DNA of 64,000 nucleotides from Neoceratodus forsteri (taxonomy: Eukaryota > Chordata > Ceratodontiformes > Ceratodontidae): positions 1,805,445,967-1,805,509,966 of the forward strand of contig CM057450.1 of the NCBI GenBank assembly GCA_016271365.2. The letters are read 5' to 3'. Below the pieces are notes generated by a model. That model was not told the DNA's origin and did no database searches. It saw only the letters and a list, made by a program, of their open reading frames with translations. The position numbers and the translations under genes are program-made. Below are positions 21,241-32,250 of the stretch, piece after piece (positions within the stretch are counted from its first letter, which is position 1; each line of letters opens with the position of its first letter).

Positions 21241-22524
21241 GTGTCTAATAGTGTGGACTCAGTTCACTAGCCCCACTTTGGCAGACTCCTAGCAGTTCTC
21301 CTGAAGGAAGGGGCAAGGCATACACCTCTGTTTGGCAAACAGGAACTGGAGAACCAAGGACCCAAAGCAGCATTCTGACAGGACATGACATTGATGCAAA
21401 AATGGTATATGAACGTGTATGCTTTACTTCAGGTAGCAACCCTACCGATCTTCTGTATAGGGATGTACCTGGAAGCAGCCACAGAAGCAACAGTATGTCT
21501 GATGGAATAAGCCATAAGCCCTTTGGGAGGGTCTGTACTAGCCAACCTATAGCCAAGATTGATGCAGGATATGATCCACCTGGCAGTCATCCACTTTGGT
21601 GCCAGTCTGCTAGGTACTGCTTTAGCATATGTTACAAACAGGAGACAAGAACAGGGAAAAAGTTTCTAAGCTGCCAAGTGTATTGAACTTTACATTTGAA
21701 TCTGTAAGCCATGGAGCAATGCTACTTAATTAATTAATTTATTTATTTATTTTTATAAACAAAATTGACAGAAAATGGTTTTGTTAATAGCTGTGAAATT
21801 ATAGCATTTCTAGCCAAGCAACGTTTATATAATCTTATTAAACAGAAGTTGTGAATGCTTTCTAGTGTTCATGAGGTCTTGTAACACCTGTTTGAGCTTG
21901 TTAATAGATTCTGGTATGAGATAGAGCATCTAGTGATGTCATTTGCAGGTGTTTGAGACTTGTGGTGAAGGACTGCAGCGTACTGTATGTTCCACAGAGT
22001 ACAGCTAGCCACATCTATACAGAGCTGCGAAGAGTATATTAACCAGAACGATTATAAAGAGGATGTTTTGAACACAAAAATGAGAATTAAAATCTAGAAA
22101 GTCAATACTGAGGGGCAGACAGTAAATAAATGCATGTTATCTATTTGTATTGTAAATCTTTTATCTTGTGCATGTCTATGGAAGGTAAGTTCTGATCTAG
22201 CAAGTGTTGAATGAAAATGAACTAGACTTGTATCATTTTAATTATGAGCTATAAACTACTGACATTATGCAATGCAACTTTACCAACAGAAGCAGGGATC
22301 GCAGTTGCTAGAAACTTTAAAAATGAATCTAGTTGAGCAAATTGTTGCTGTGTGTGGTTTCATTTGTTTAGAAATTCATGCCCAGCAAGTAGTGTGCTTG
22401 CAAGATCATTCGCCACACTACCAAATAGCAATTAGTCAGTGATTTGCTTTGTTTTCACTGGAAGTATTTATTCTCACAGATATTTTATATAGAACTCCAA
22501 AAGGCAGAAATTATTTTTAAACGT
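21241..22524. other. Unrecognised, A/T-rich, no gene
   Basis: The first part (21250-21680) begins with a DIRS-terminus-like block and may be further decayed DIRS sequence, but I see no protein motif. A (TTAA)/(TTTA) simple run lies at 21726-21755. The rest is A/T-rich unique-looking sequence without coding features. Confidence 0.45.
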
Positions 22525-22960
22525 AATTTATTTACATAAAATATTTGACCAAGAGCAAACATTGAGCTGAACACAGCTCATTTCCAGGTGCATTCTGGGG
22601 AAGGGGAATGCAGGAAACAGCAAGACAGAACACTTTGCAATGATACAGCAATTTCACATGCGAAGACAAACAAACCCTATAGATAAAAACAGGCGAACCA
22701 ACAGGAACACCACTATGACACAGTTAGAGTAGTGTGTGGAGGGAGCAGGGAGGTAGAGGTGGAAGAAGGAGAGGACACAAGTACTGTGGTAAAGAAATTG
22801 TTGATGGATAAGGTGACCTCAGGTGGGTTTGAGATAGTGCATTTTGCATTCTTTTGGGGTGCACTGGGAGTGGATGACCTTCCAGAACATGGATGGATTT
22901 TTAAAGGGAATGCCCATTGTGTAAAGTCCCACACTTTAGTGCTAGTCTCACTGCCCTAGT
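22525..22960 (-). mobile_element. LINE 3' tail fragment sharing the MIR-like SINE tail
   Basis: The segment AGCTCATTTCCAGGTGCATTCTGGGGA (22577-22603) matches 49200-49226 (GGCTCATTTCCAGGTGCGACCTGAGCG) and, less closely, the SINE tail at 3690-3716. An A/T-rich simple edge lies to its left (22520-22545). A minus-strand frame at 22713-22934 carries no firm LINE motif, so only the tail is secure. Confidence 0.45.
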
Positions 22961-24814
22961 GAGGCCAAATATAGCTTGTGCAAGCTATACTGGTATACAT
23001 TAAGGAGACTGAAACTCGGAATCCCGACACTCATGGGACCGAGTTCAGTCTCCTGACACATGCGCACCCGACAGCTTCACTGTCCTGACACACGCATGCC
23101 CGACATACAGGAAACCGATGCCGATGGTGGTAAGGTAGCGGATGTGATGAACTGCTACCGTATCCCTTGTCAGGCACCACAAGGAACCAAAGGTTGTGGA
23201 AGCTGGCTGAGCTGCTCCCATGGCGTGGAGGACTAAGCTACTAGCAGCTCGGCCAGCATAGCCTTGTAGACCTGGGTTCTGTTCCTGGTGGCAGTTTTCT
23301 CGCCATATTCTCCCCCAACTGTTGTTTTACTCCAGGGCCTGCTCCCCTCGGAGTAGGTTCTTTTATTTACGGGGTGTATGGAGCCCCCCCAAGACAAATG
23401 TGCAAGTCCGTTATGGATGCCGTGCACTGGTCTGGGGTGCCTTGCAGTTAATAATTCAGTCTCCCAAACTCAGTCTTGTAGAGTTCGGGATACTGAGTTT
23501 TGGGATTCCATAGGCATTCCACTATACTTAGTTTCAGTAGGACAGCGGGACTGGTGACCAGAAAAAGTGAGCTGTTAATAGCTGCAGTGTCAGCTGAGGT
23601 TGATTTCATCCTGTGGCTTATCCCAAGCTCCAACATCTGCTGCAGGGTACTGTGAGATGTGCCCAGAGTGGCGCTTGATGTAAAGTGTAGAGCAGGAGGG
23701 ATGGCCAGATCAACCAGATGAAACAGAATATTTTTTATTGTGGGTAAGGAAAAAAGTTTGTTACATAGTAAAATTGCTAATCAAGTGCAGCCCAGTACGA
23801 GTGAGAGAAGTGGGCTGTTAACAGCTTTGGTTTAGCTTCTTGTTGGGCCTAGAAATTCAGTATTTCTTCGAGTATTCAGCCAAACCACTTTGGTGGTGGG
23901 ATAGGATCAGGGGGAGGGGAACTGCTGGAATGGGAGGGGGCAGCTATGGAGTAAACTCAGATAGCTGCACACTCGAGCAAACTTGATACTGAGACCGCCA
24001 TGACCCAGTATGAGCTACAGTAGTAATTATTGATTCTGACATCAGGGTGTATTCCCCCTGTAGTCTCTGCTTTACCTCCATGCTAGCGGCTATATTCTCT
24101 CTGTACTCTGGCCCCACTGATTTTCAAATTATGTAATAATACCTCTCCCATCCCCCAAAAACAAGGTAGGCATCAAAAAACGTTAAATAAATAAAAAAAA
24201 AAAAAAAATGGAAAGACACCCATTTTGCATTATGTTTATTTTTGGTTGAAAACCCACAATGTATGATTGCTTACCTTCTCTAAAATTCATTGATTACGCT
24301 GGTTGTTTTATCTGCTTCCTTTCTTAGTAGAACTGAAATGCATGTTAATAATGTAATTATCCTCAACCTTGTTTTGTTTCAAATCCTTGACCTATGCCTG
24401 TTGCATACTTCTTGAACAATAGGAACACCCCCCAAAAAGTGCAGCCACGAATAATGCAATAGTCTTCTCTTCTTCCACTGCTTCATGGGTGTCTAGACTG
24501 TGTTAGGGTTTTCCGAAGTCAAGGAAAGATGCAGTGGGAGCTGATCAAGGAATGTAAACAAATATGTTTTGGTGTGATAACAGCAGTGTGATAGCTAGTC
24601 TGTTTTTCACTTCTTAAAAGAAAAAAGGAGTCAGAATCAAACTACCAGCTGCATCAGCAGTCTCTGCAGAATGTTAGCGATCATAAAGTGTGTTTTTTTA
24701 AACTAGGGGCACTTTAAGGCCCAAGGGGATTGACAGTGTCCCTTTAAATGTAGGTTATTACATTGCCTGTGATGGATCATCTTTACTAGATACCAAATAT
24801 GTGCGCTCTGTGTT
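22961..24814. other. Unrecognised region with a strong hairpin
   Basis: No gene is supported. The region holds a hairpin at 23004-23053, GC-rich sequence at 23040-23340, and an A-rich run at 24190-24208 followed by A/T-rich DNA. Two further GAGACTGA/CAGTCTCC-type motifs (23006, 23044, 23458) suggest a degraded palindromic element around 22990-23560. Confidence 0.4.
23004..23053. repeat. Hairpin (15-16 bp stem)
   Basis: GGAGACTGAAACTCGG (23004-23019) pairs with CCGAGTTCAGTCTCC (23039-23053) with one bulged base, across a ~19 base loop. It is probably part of a palindromic non-autonomous DNA element. Confidence 0.7.
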
Positions 24815-25223
24815 CTCACTCAATCAATCAAAGTCTTTATTTATACAGGCAATCACCGTTGAGCAGAACTCATTTACAAGGAGGACCTGTTTTCACATGT
24901 ATACATAGTTTTTACACTCAACGCAGGTCGGTACATTATACAGATAGGGCACTGCCCCCAGATAAAGTTATACATAGATAATAAATTGAATAGACACACA
25001 ATTAACCTCATACGAGGGATAACATAAAATATGGACTGCAGACCCCATATGTATGTAGGGTTGTAAATATAAGACAGGAGAGAAATAAGGCAGTGCATAG
25101 GGTAGGGAGAGGTAAGAAGAGAGTGGTGAGTATGATGCTGGTATAATAGTCGGTCGGTTAGCTACTCTCTAGGCAAATTAGGCAAAGCTTCGCCCATACC
25201 TCAGAGGCAGTTGCGGACAGGAT

Positions 25224-26898
25224 TCAAACAGGGGAGCGAGCTATGAACGAGTTTGGAGTTGGAGTGGGTCGGGCCAAACAATTGCAGACTTCGGTGACCG
25301 CACGCGCATATAACGCCTTGAAAATTGGTAGGGAGACAATGGCGCTTAGTTTGAGTGTCCGTTGAAGATTATTCCATAGCGTGGGCAGCGTGAAGCTAAT
25401 AGCCGTTTTACCGAATCGGGAGTTAACTCTGGGTACTTTGAGGGAGATAGAGGAGTAGCTTCTAGGCACGTACTTTCCTGCAACGCTAAGAGGTAGGCAG
25501 CCAGATATATATGAGGGTAGTTTGTTTGTAAGGGCACGGTAGATCCAGTGAGCAGAGTTTTTGTGGCATCTGAGTTTAAGGGAGGTCCACCCCACAGCCG
25601 CATACAGGACACAGTGGTGAGTAGAATTAGGGAGACCCATGATGAACCTTATTGCATGGTGATACAGCGTGTCCAGTTTAGCTAATTGGGAGATGGGGCC
25701 ATGGCTATACAAGACGTCCGCATAGTCCACCAGGGATAGGGAGGTGGATTGGACCAATCTTTCCTTAGCGTCAGTTGTCAGGAATTGTCTTAGTCTAAAG
25801 AATAGTCCGAGCCTTTGTCGTAGTTTTTTCAATAGATCCTTGATGTGTTCGGTGAAGGAGAGCCTGCTATCGATCCATATTCCCAGGTATTTGAATTTGG
25901 TTACTAATTCCAGCTCTGCTCCTAGTATTGTACTAATTTTGGGAATAGATCCACAGGCTGCTGGATTGGGTGCATGGGCAAGCGGAGAGAAGAGCATAGC
26001 TTTTGTTTTTTTTAGTGATCAGAAGTAATTTTTTGTGAATTAACTGGCTTTGCAGGAGGTCGAATTCAGTTTGGAGGTCATTACAGGCGGCCTCTGGAGT
26101 GGGTTGGCTAATGTATAGGACAGTGTCGTCTGCAAACAAGTGGATATTGGCGTTTTTTTATATGATAGTCAATGTTGTTTATGTAGATTGCGAATAAGAG
26201 CGGGCCAAGGATAGATCCCTGGGGTACTCCCCGTAAGAGGGGCTTGAGAGGGGACAACTCGCCTTCTGCTTTAACTTGCTGGAACGTCCTGTGAGGTAGT
26301 CAGAGAACCACGGCAGTGAGGAGGAGTCCACTCCAGTGGTTTGTAACGAGGTGAGAAGAAGGGTATGGTCGACAGTGTCAGAAGCTTTACTTAGGTCTAA
26401 AAAGACCGCATATGTAAAGTTCCTTGCATCAAGGGCGCTCAGCCAGTCGTCCGTGACTTTGAGCAGTGCTGAAATAGTACTATGTTGCACTCTGAATCCA
26501 GATTGCATAGGGTTCAGTGTATTTGTGGATTCGATGAAGGACCTTAGCTGTACATTCACAATTTTCTCCAATAATTTGAAAAGCACTGGGAGGAGGGATA
26601 TGGGCCTGTAATTGTTGAGGTCACTTGGGTCGCCTGATTTCAGGAGCGGGATGACATGAGCAGTCTTCCAAATAGGCAGCAGGGTGCCCTGGGAGAGGGG
26701 CAAGTTAAAAAGGTGAGTGATAGGGATGGTGAGGACGTGGTATGCGATTTTGAGGAAGTAGGGGTCCAGTGAATCCGAGCCTGCACTTTTTCTGGTATCC
26801 AGATGAGATAGGCGGTCTTCAACTTCTTTTAGTGAAGCTGGTTGAAGCGTAAATAGGGTGGAAGTATCAGTGGGTATTAGAGATGAGTAATCTGTCAA
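25224..26898 (-). pseudogene. LINE reverse transcriptase and C-terminal domain
   Basis: RT blocks in order: KSAGSDSLDPYFLK, HVIPLLKSGDPSDLNNYRPISLL, MQSGFRVQHST, AVFLDLSKASDTVDH (motif A; Ser replaces Phe of SKAFDT), PRDL/YSQST at the end of the frame at 26179. A separate frame begins MFADDTVLYIS (26139; catalytic FADD). After another shift, 25997-25224 gives KFKYLGIWIDSRLSF, SLVDYADVLYS, LYHHAIRFIMGLPNSTHHCVLYAAVGW, TLWNNLQRTL and FKALYARAV. Three frames are needed, so it cannot make a full protein. Confidence 0.9.
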
Positions 26899-26969
26899 GG
26901 AGCATATCTTACAAGCTGGGGAGTTATCAAACGCTAGACCAGCGGTAGAGAAGTGGTTATTGAAAGAAT

Positions 26970-27830
26970 CTAGGATCTCCGTCCTTTCGCTAAGCGTGGT
27001 ATTGCCATATATAATTTTGTTTGGGAGGGAAATGCCTGCGAAGTGCTCCAGAACTTGCAGGGGTTCTTAGAGGCATTGTTGAGTTCTGAGCGGTAGAAGG
27101 AAGCCTTTGCTTCTTTAATCGCTTTGGTGCATAGGTTACGTGCCTTTCTAAATAGGTTCCAGTCATTGGGTGTGTTTAGTTTACGAGCCCTTTTCCAGAG
27201 CTTATCTCTCTCAAAAAGCAGAGATCTGACTTCAGGGGGGAACCATTTGTTGTTTTTTTTCTTCGTGTGGACTCTGGTTAGGGGGGCGTGTTTGTTTAGC
27301 GCCCCTGATGTAATAATGTCATGAAAGATGTCATAGGCGGCAGTGATTGTTTTAGCTAGGTAAAACTCCTGCAAGCATAGGGAGAATTTAAGATCATTGA
27401 TATATGCAGCTATGTTGAAATTCCGTCTTGATCTTTTCAGGGAAAATTTAGATGTAGTGTGGGGTTTATTGGTTAACCTTATTCATCCAATAAAACAATG
27501 GTCGCTGATGTCAGAGAAAAAGGTGCCAGCGTGGGTGAAGAGGTGCAGTTTGCTTACTAGAAGAACATCCAGAATAGAGCTTTTATCAGGGTTTTTGGTA
27601 TTAGGGCAGGTTGGATCATTGATGAGCTGGGTCAAGCCATGGGCATCACAAGAGGTGACGAGTGGAGCAGCTGCTTTGGATAGCCAGTCAAGGTTGATGT
27701 CGCCAAGGATGACGGTTTCGGGTGATCCTTGTTCCAGAATATTGCTTAGATGGGATAGAAGCTTTAGGCTGGCAGAGGAGGGCCTATAGCATCCTATTAG
27801 TTGGAAGAGGCACTTCTGGGAAATTTCCAC
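26970..27830 (-). pseudogene. LINE endonuclease C-terminal part and linker
   Basis: The frame 27830-27483 carries LIGCYRPSSA, VILGDINLDWL (endonuclease G-D-x-N block) and SDISDHCFIG (S-D-H block with the catalytic His). After a frameshift, 27374-26970 encodes the basic linker: KKKNNKWFPPEVRSLLFERDKLWKRARK and FRKARNLCTKAIKEAKASFY, typical of the region between endonuclease and RT. Confidence 0.85.
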
Positions 27831-27901
27831 TTTAAGGGTAAGACATTCATATTCGTTGGCAACAGAGGATACAGTAATACAGGAGGCTGAGAGCTTATCT
27901 T

Positions 27902-28615
27902 TTACTTATATAGCCACACCACCTCCTCTAATAGCCTATCTGCTTTGAATAATGCATAGTTGGGGATGTTTACTTCCGCATCAGTAGCTGACGGTTTGAG
28001 CCATGATTCAGAAATCGTTAGTATGTCAGGAGAAATATGGGATACCCAAGCTTGGATAAGGGTGAATTTTTTTAGTAGGCTACATACATTGATGTGCACA
28101 AAGCTCAAACCTTTTAACAAGGGCAGGTCTGAGGGTGAAGAGATTGGTGCTGGTGGGCCAGGATTTAACTCAATGTTGCCTGAGCATAGAAGGAGTAGAA
28201 AAAGGATTTTTCTGAGTGCAGCAGCGGACAGTTTAGGAAACTTGGTCTTGTCCCAGAATTCTTGCTTGTTGGTTTTGGGCAAAACGTTGTTCCCATTGAG
28301 GAAGGCACCTCCCGTAATTGCAGCTAGTAGGACTCTGAGTGAATGATGCATGGGAGTATATGTATACTGCGAGATGGGGAATGTACTCAGTGATCGTGGA
28401 ATCGAATGTGTCCCACTTGGGCGGGTTACCCAAACATAGGGGTGCAGTCTAATGTCCTTAGTCTCACAGGGACAATCAGGCGAGAAGGTGCCATATATCG
28501 TAAGGCACAGAATAGGATTATAATCCAAACAAGGTGACGGACTGCTGGGCATGTGTATACCGGCCGGGATTCCTATTAGGAGAGGCCATATGCAGAGCCG
28601 TAGAAGACCCCACAT
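27902..28615 (-). pseudogene. LINE N-terminal segment with 2A-like peptide and endonuclease start
   Basis: The 237-codon frame has a hydrophobic start (MWGLLRLCIWPLLIGI). Around codons 140-160 it has a Leu-rich run followed by CSGNIELNPGP. That matches the 2A ribosome-skipping consensus (D-x-E-x-N-P-G-P) except for Asn in place of the first Asp. Immediately after, LSFVHINVCSLLKKF and DILTISESWLKP form the first blocks of an AP-endonuclease domain. 2A-like motifs just upstream of the endonuclease are known from several CR1/L2-type LINEs in other animals. The frame ends early at 27902-27904. Confidence 0.8.
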
Positions 28616-28869
28616 TTTGGGGCTTTGTACTTTGATATCTTATTGGAACGCAAACTAGGCTACTAATGTAGTGGTAATGTCAGAGAGGCAGGGCTGAGAG
28701 GACTGACAGGTGAGCCTACTGAAATTTTACTGGATTGGGGAGGCAGTACCCTGTAGGATTGAGAATTGGGACGTGGTGTACCAATGATGGGCATGGAGTA
28801 CAGTAATTGGTGATCACAGGTAAAGAGGGGCGTTACTTGGAAAAAGGCCGGGAAGCAAGCGTATTTAAT

Positions 28870-29060
28870 AAATGGTGGAGGTGGGGGAGGAGGGGGAGTG
28901 GGAGTGAAAGTTGCGGCAGTTGCTGTACCTTTTCTGGCCGAGGAGTCTGGGGCTGTGGAACCGAGCGGCGGCTGAGGTGGCGCCGGCCGCCTGCTGGCCG
29001 GGAGATCCCACGGCTACACTGGAGGGAGCCTGGGAGGGCGGTCCACGGCAGTGGCACACC
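28870..29060. promoter_or_regulatory. GC-rich leader of the minus-strand LINE
   Basis: A CpG-containing GC-rich block (GCGGCGGCTGAGGTGGCGCCGGCC near 28960-28990) lies where the 5' leader of the minus LINE should be. Internal promoters of LINEs sit in such leaders. A host CpG island is possible but less likely, as no host exon is visible. Confidence 0.4.
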
Positions 29061-29112
29061 TGATCATATTAAACTCGTTAGTAATCACACTGTGAGAGTT
29101 GTTTTAAGTGTT
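29049..29112 (+). repeat. 64 bp direct repeat, copy 1
   Basis: This runs from CAGTGGCACACCTGATC to GTTTTAAGTGTT and matches 29939-30002 with three mismatches. It abuts the 5' end of the minus LINE. Confidence 0.85.
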
Positions 29113-29215
29113 ATCAGGATGAGTTCTGCTGCTACTGCTATTATGAGTGGTGAGACAGACTATGGTGCCAAAGCCAGTGGGAAGAGTCCAGGGACGCTTG
29201 CCAGCAGGTGGTGCA

Positions 29216-29570
29216 GGGCCGGATTAAGGCATAGGCAACATAGGCACTAGCCTAGGGTCCCACACAGCCAGGGGGGCCCCCAATAACCCCCAAATATATT
29301 TACTACATACCCATTTCTTTCTGCTGATTTTTTTTGTACTGGACTTGGCTGCTGAGTAAGGTGAACAAGGCAGAATCTGAACTGTGATGGGAATCTCACC
29401 TCCCTGATCAGGTGTTAAGTACAGCTGATAGCTTCAGGGGGCTGCAACCAGACTAACCTTTAAGGTGTAAACAGGCCCTTTTCCTTTGCTTTGTCTGCTT
29501 CAATGGAAAGCTCACCTTCCTGATTAGGTGTTAAGTATAAGTGATAGCAGACTAGGAAAAATCCTATTGC
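29216..29570 (+). mobile_element. hAT-like element end (CAGGGCCGGATTAA)
   Basis: CAGGGCCGGATTAAGGCATAG at 29216 has the CAGGG…A/T form of hAT termini. A related end, CAGGGCCAGATTAAGTTAAC on the minus strand, lies at 47118-47137. The segment at 29449-29500 (AGACTAACCTTTAAGGTG, CAGGCCCTTTTCCTTTGC) recurs at 43056-43108. The right end is not clear and there is no transposase. Confidence 0.5.
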
Positions 29571-29938
29571 CCGGCAGCCTGGGACAATAGGAACTGCTGT
29601 CCGGGCAAGCTAATTTTGTTATTTAAATGCCTGTCAGGTAGTCGGCAGGCTGGGCATGTGCTGGATTTTGCAGCATGGCGCTTGCGCGACTGCCGAAACG
29701 GACCCATTTTTTTAAATCCATCCCTTTCTTTTACTTTTAAGTTTGGCCATAAGGGAGGTTGCCAAGGATGAGGAGTGTACCTGTGCAGTCACCAGGATCA
29801 TAGGACTGTAAGGTAGCTGCACTGTTGTCAGCTGACCCGTCATGTGGTGCTATTTGAGTCTCCTCTCCTCCTTCAAAAGAAAAAAGACGTCCCCAACAGC
29901 AAATGGGAGAGAAGGAAGGGGTCAGAGTAGGCAGACTG

Positions 29939-30002
29939 CAGTGGCACACCTGATCATATTGAGCTTGTTAGTAATCACACTGTGAGAGTTGTTTTAAGTG
30001 TT
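29939..30002 (+). repeat. 64 bp direct repeat, copy 2, ending at the DIRS boundary
   Basis: This is copy 2 of 29049-29112. Its last base is the last base before the DIRS left end at 30003. Confidence 0.85.
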
Positions 30003-30173
30003 CAAACAACATGAAGTCTTGCTGTATTCAGACATGCAGTTAGCCCCAGCACTTGAACTGCCCCGGAGAGGAAAGAGTTAACTCTATGCAGAAGTATAGA
30101 ACGTTGAGCTCAAGCTCGGTTTTCAAACCTCTGTCTGTGGTACTTCCCAGTGCAACCGTCAGATTCTTTACTC
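30003..30173 (+). repeat. Left inverted terminal repeat of the DIRS
   Basis: The reverse complement pairs with 35518-35719 at roughly 95% over the shared ~150 bp. Blocks such as GAACTGCCCCGGAGAGGAAA and CTCAAGCTCGGTTTTCAAAC are identical. An insertion/deletion of 3 bases (GACATGCAG against GATATAATGCAG) distinguishes the arms. Confidence 0.93.
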
Positions 30174-30546
30174 CGCCTAACAGTGAAGTCGCTCTGGAGA
30201 TTTCCTCTGCTCAGTTCGGTAAAAGTAAAGCGTTCGGTTTAAACCGCAAATTCTTTTGTTATTTTCAGATTTTCAGCCTCTGTCTATGGTACAGGTAGTG
30301 TGTAGATAGGTAGTGACTGTGTTTTATTTGGTGGAAATTGTTCTTTTCTTTGGTTTCTTTCCGCTCGGTCCAGGTTGGAACCGACCTTGTTAATTGTAAT
30401 TTTGTTTTTTCTGGGATTAGTGTGGTGTTCTGGTACCGATCAGTTTCAGAAGAACCGGACCTTTTGCTGGTTCTTTTAAAAAGCCCGTGACACGGTTTGT
30501 AACAGATTGGTTATTATATTACCTGGCTTAATTTGTTAGGTTGGCC

Positions 30547-32163
30547 ATGTCTGAGAAACCCAAGAATAAAACCGGTCCCACTGAGTTTCAACACTGTACT
30601 GAGTGTGGGGAGGCCTTTGCTAAGGCTGACCCCCACCTCATCTGTGTTTATTGTCTGGGGTTTGACCCCCTCAAGTCAGACTGCCAAATCTGTAAAATCT
30701 TTCCTAAATCCACTCTAGATAAAAGACTGAGTAGGCTGAAGAAAAGGGAGGCCGAGAAGTCCGTAGATCGGATAGCCAGCCGGTTGATTGCGGCGAACCT
30801 GAGAGGTGCCCTGCAGCCTGAGCAATACCTCCTCGGGCAAAAGAGCCGACCCCGAGGGGTTGGTTCCGTCAAAGAAGAAGCATAAGTCAGCCGGTTCGGA
30901 TTCTGTATCTCACTCTCCAACCCCGGACGAAATAGCCAAAGCGATTAGTATTGTCCAATCGCTTAGACCGGTTCCGTCCGAACCGGTACCACCAGTTAGG
31001 CGGTAGGTTCGGTCGGATCCGTCTCCTCCGGATTATGATCCAGACGCTTATTATGAGGAGTGGGAAGGAGACGAAGACTATCCCGGTGATGATGGTGATG
31101 ATGATGACGATGACCGGGGGTCTGGATGTGCCCATTGAACCGGACATCTCCCCAGACAGGCCCTCAGGTGTCTCTCCTCCCAGGTTCTCAGAGTCCCCTT
31201 CACATTTTTTGTTCTACAAAAAGGTGGCAGAAAACCTGCTGCTTCCCTTGGTTGAAGCTGCAGAGGAGGAGGATGAAGAGCCTGATTTTGTGGAAATGAT
31301 GGACATCCCAGAGTCCAAAAGGCTGTCTATCCCTCTTCATAAATCTTTGGGGAAACAGACACACAAAATTTTACAAACTCCTAATTCAATACCTCCTGTG
31401 GATAAGAGAATGGACAGGAGGTATTTGTTATCAGCTCAGCTGTGGAGTTCCTTTATAGTCATTGTAGCCATGTTGAGGTAGTGCAGGCTGCAGCCTGTGA
31501 CAGGGCTAACATTCCTTTGGCTTCACACCCCCAGATAAGGATTCCAGGAAAGTGGATGCCATGGCCAAAAAACAGTATTTGGCATCCTTTTTGGGACTCA
31601 GGCAGGCTACCTATATGGCCTACACAGCCAGGTACCAGAAATCCAGATGGGATACGGTTCTGGAACTGGCTAAACAGGCCTCTCCCCAGCTAGCCAAGGA
31701 GCTGGAGGAGGTGGCTGCTGATGGAACTGAGGCATCCAAAATGCAATTTCATGCTGCTGTGGACTCCAGTGATGTGGCATCTAGAGTCATGGCTACATCT
31801 GTGTCTCTCAGAAGACATGCTTCGCTCAGACGTACTAAGCTTTCACAGGATACCCAGTCTAAGGCCATGGATTTTCCTGTAGTAGGTAACTCTCTATTTG
31901 GGGAGCAGACACAGGCTTACATGAAGAAAATGGATGAATACAGGACCACGTACAGGAGTGCACTGGCCAAGGAAAAGCAGGCCACTCAGCACAAGCAGCA
32001 GTCTAGGGGCAGGGGCAGGCCCTTTCAAAGGCCTTTTTACCAAGCCCAAGCCTCTTCTCCTTTCCCACAGAGGGGGTTCTTCAGAGGGAGGGGCAGGAGG
32101 GGGATGAGCAGGGCTGCTTCCTTCTCCTCTCAGTCTAAGGCTTCTGCCAAGCAGACACCCTGA
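30547..32163 (+). pseudogene. DIRS gag
   Basis: It starts MSEKPKNKTGP. Three Cys-x2-Cys pairs lie in the first 60 codons (CTECGEAF, CVYCLGF, CQICKIF). The frame stops at 30883-30885 after a shift near 30840. A second frame (to 31006) has PSKKKHKSAGSDSVSHSPTP. An Asp-rich tract follows from a GAT/GAC repeat at 31084-31112. A third frame (30951-31481) covers SPPRFSESPSHFLFYKKVAENLLLP. The last frame (31552-32163) has MAKKQYLASFLGLRQATYMAY and an Arg/Gly-rich tail (SRGRGRPFQRPF, RGFFRGRGRRG). Zinc-type N-terminus, helical core and basic RG tail are as in vertebrate DIRS gags. Four frames are needed. Confidence 0.88.
31078..31118 (+). repeat. GAT/GAC trinucleotide run in gag
   Basis: The plus strand has GGTGATGATGGTGATGATGA and continues with GAT/GAC units, which encode an Asp-rich tract in one frame. 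Slippage here is a likely source of the gag frameshift. Confidence 0.75.
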
Positions 32164-32250
32164 TGTGTAAGCCCGGGTCGACTCCCCATTTCCAGTAGGA
32201 GGCAGGCTGGCTTACTACTTCCAGGCCTGGAAGTCTGTGACCTCAGACAA

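Larger units (their letters stand above)
24815..29048 (-). mobile_element. Nearly complete LINE (CR1/L2/Rex superfamily) with 2A-like motif
   Basis: Read on the minus strand: a GC-rich 5' leader (29048-28870), an N-terminal segment ending in a 2A-like motif (28615-27902), an endonuclease (to ~27483), a linker (27374-26970), RT (26898-25933), a C-terminal domain (25997-25224), a ~400 bp 3' UTR and a TTGATTGATTGAG tail at 24817-24830. At ~4.2 kb this is close to full length for a single-ORF LINE. The RT and C-terminal style (KYLGIWIDSRLSF, RFIMGLPNSTHHC) is like fish/amphibian L2- or Rex1-type elements rather than amniote CR1. Clade placement needs a tree. Confidence 0.85.

Noticed and set aside
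28833..29057. GC-rich block as a host CpG-island promoter
   Set aside because: It sits where the leader of the minus LINE belongs, and no host exon or splice pattern is visible nearby.
29049..30002. 64 bp repeats as LTRs or as the target duplication of the DIRS
   Set aside because: They are too short and lack LTR features, and both lie on the same side of the DIRS. DIRS elements do not make such duplications.
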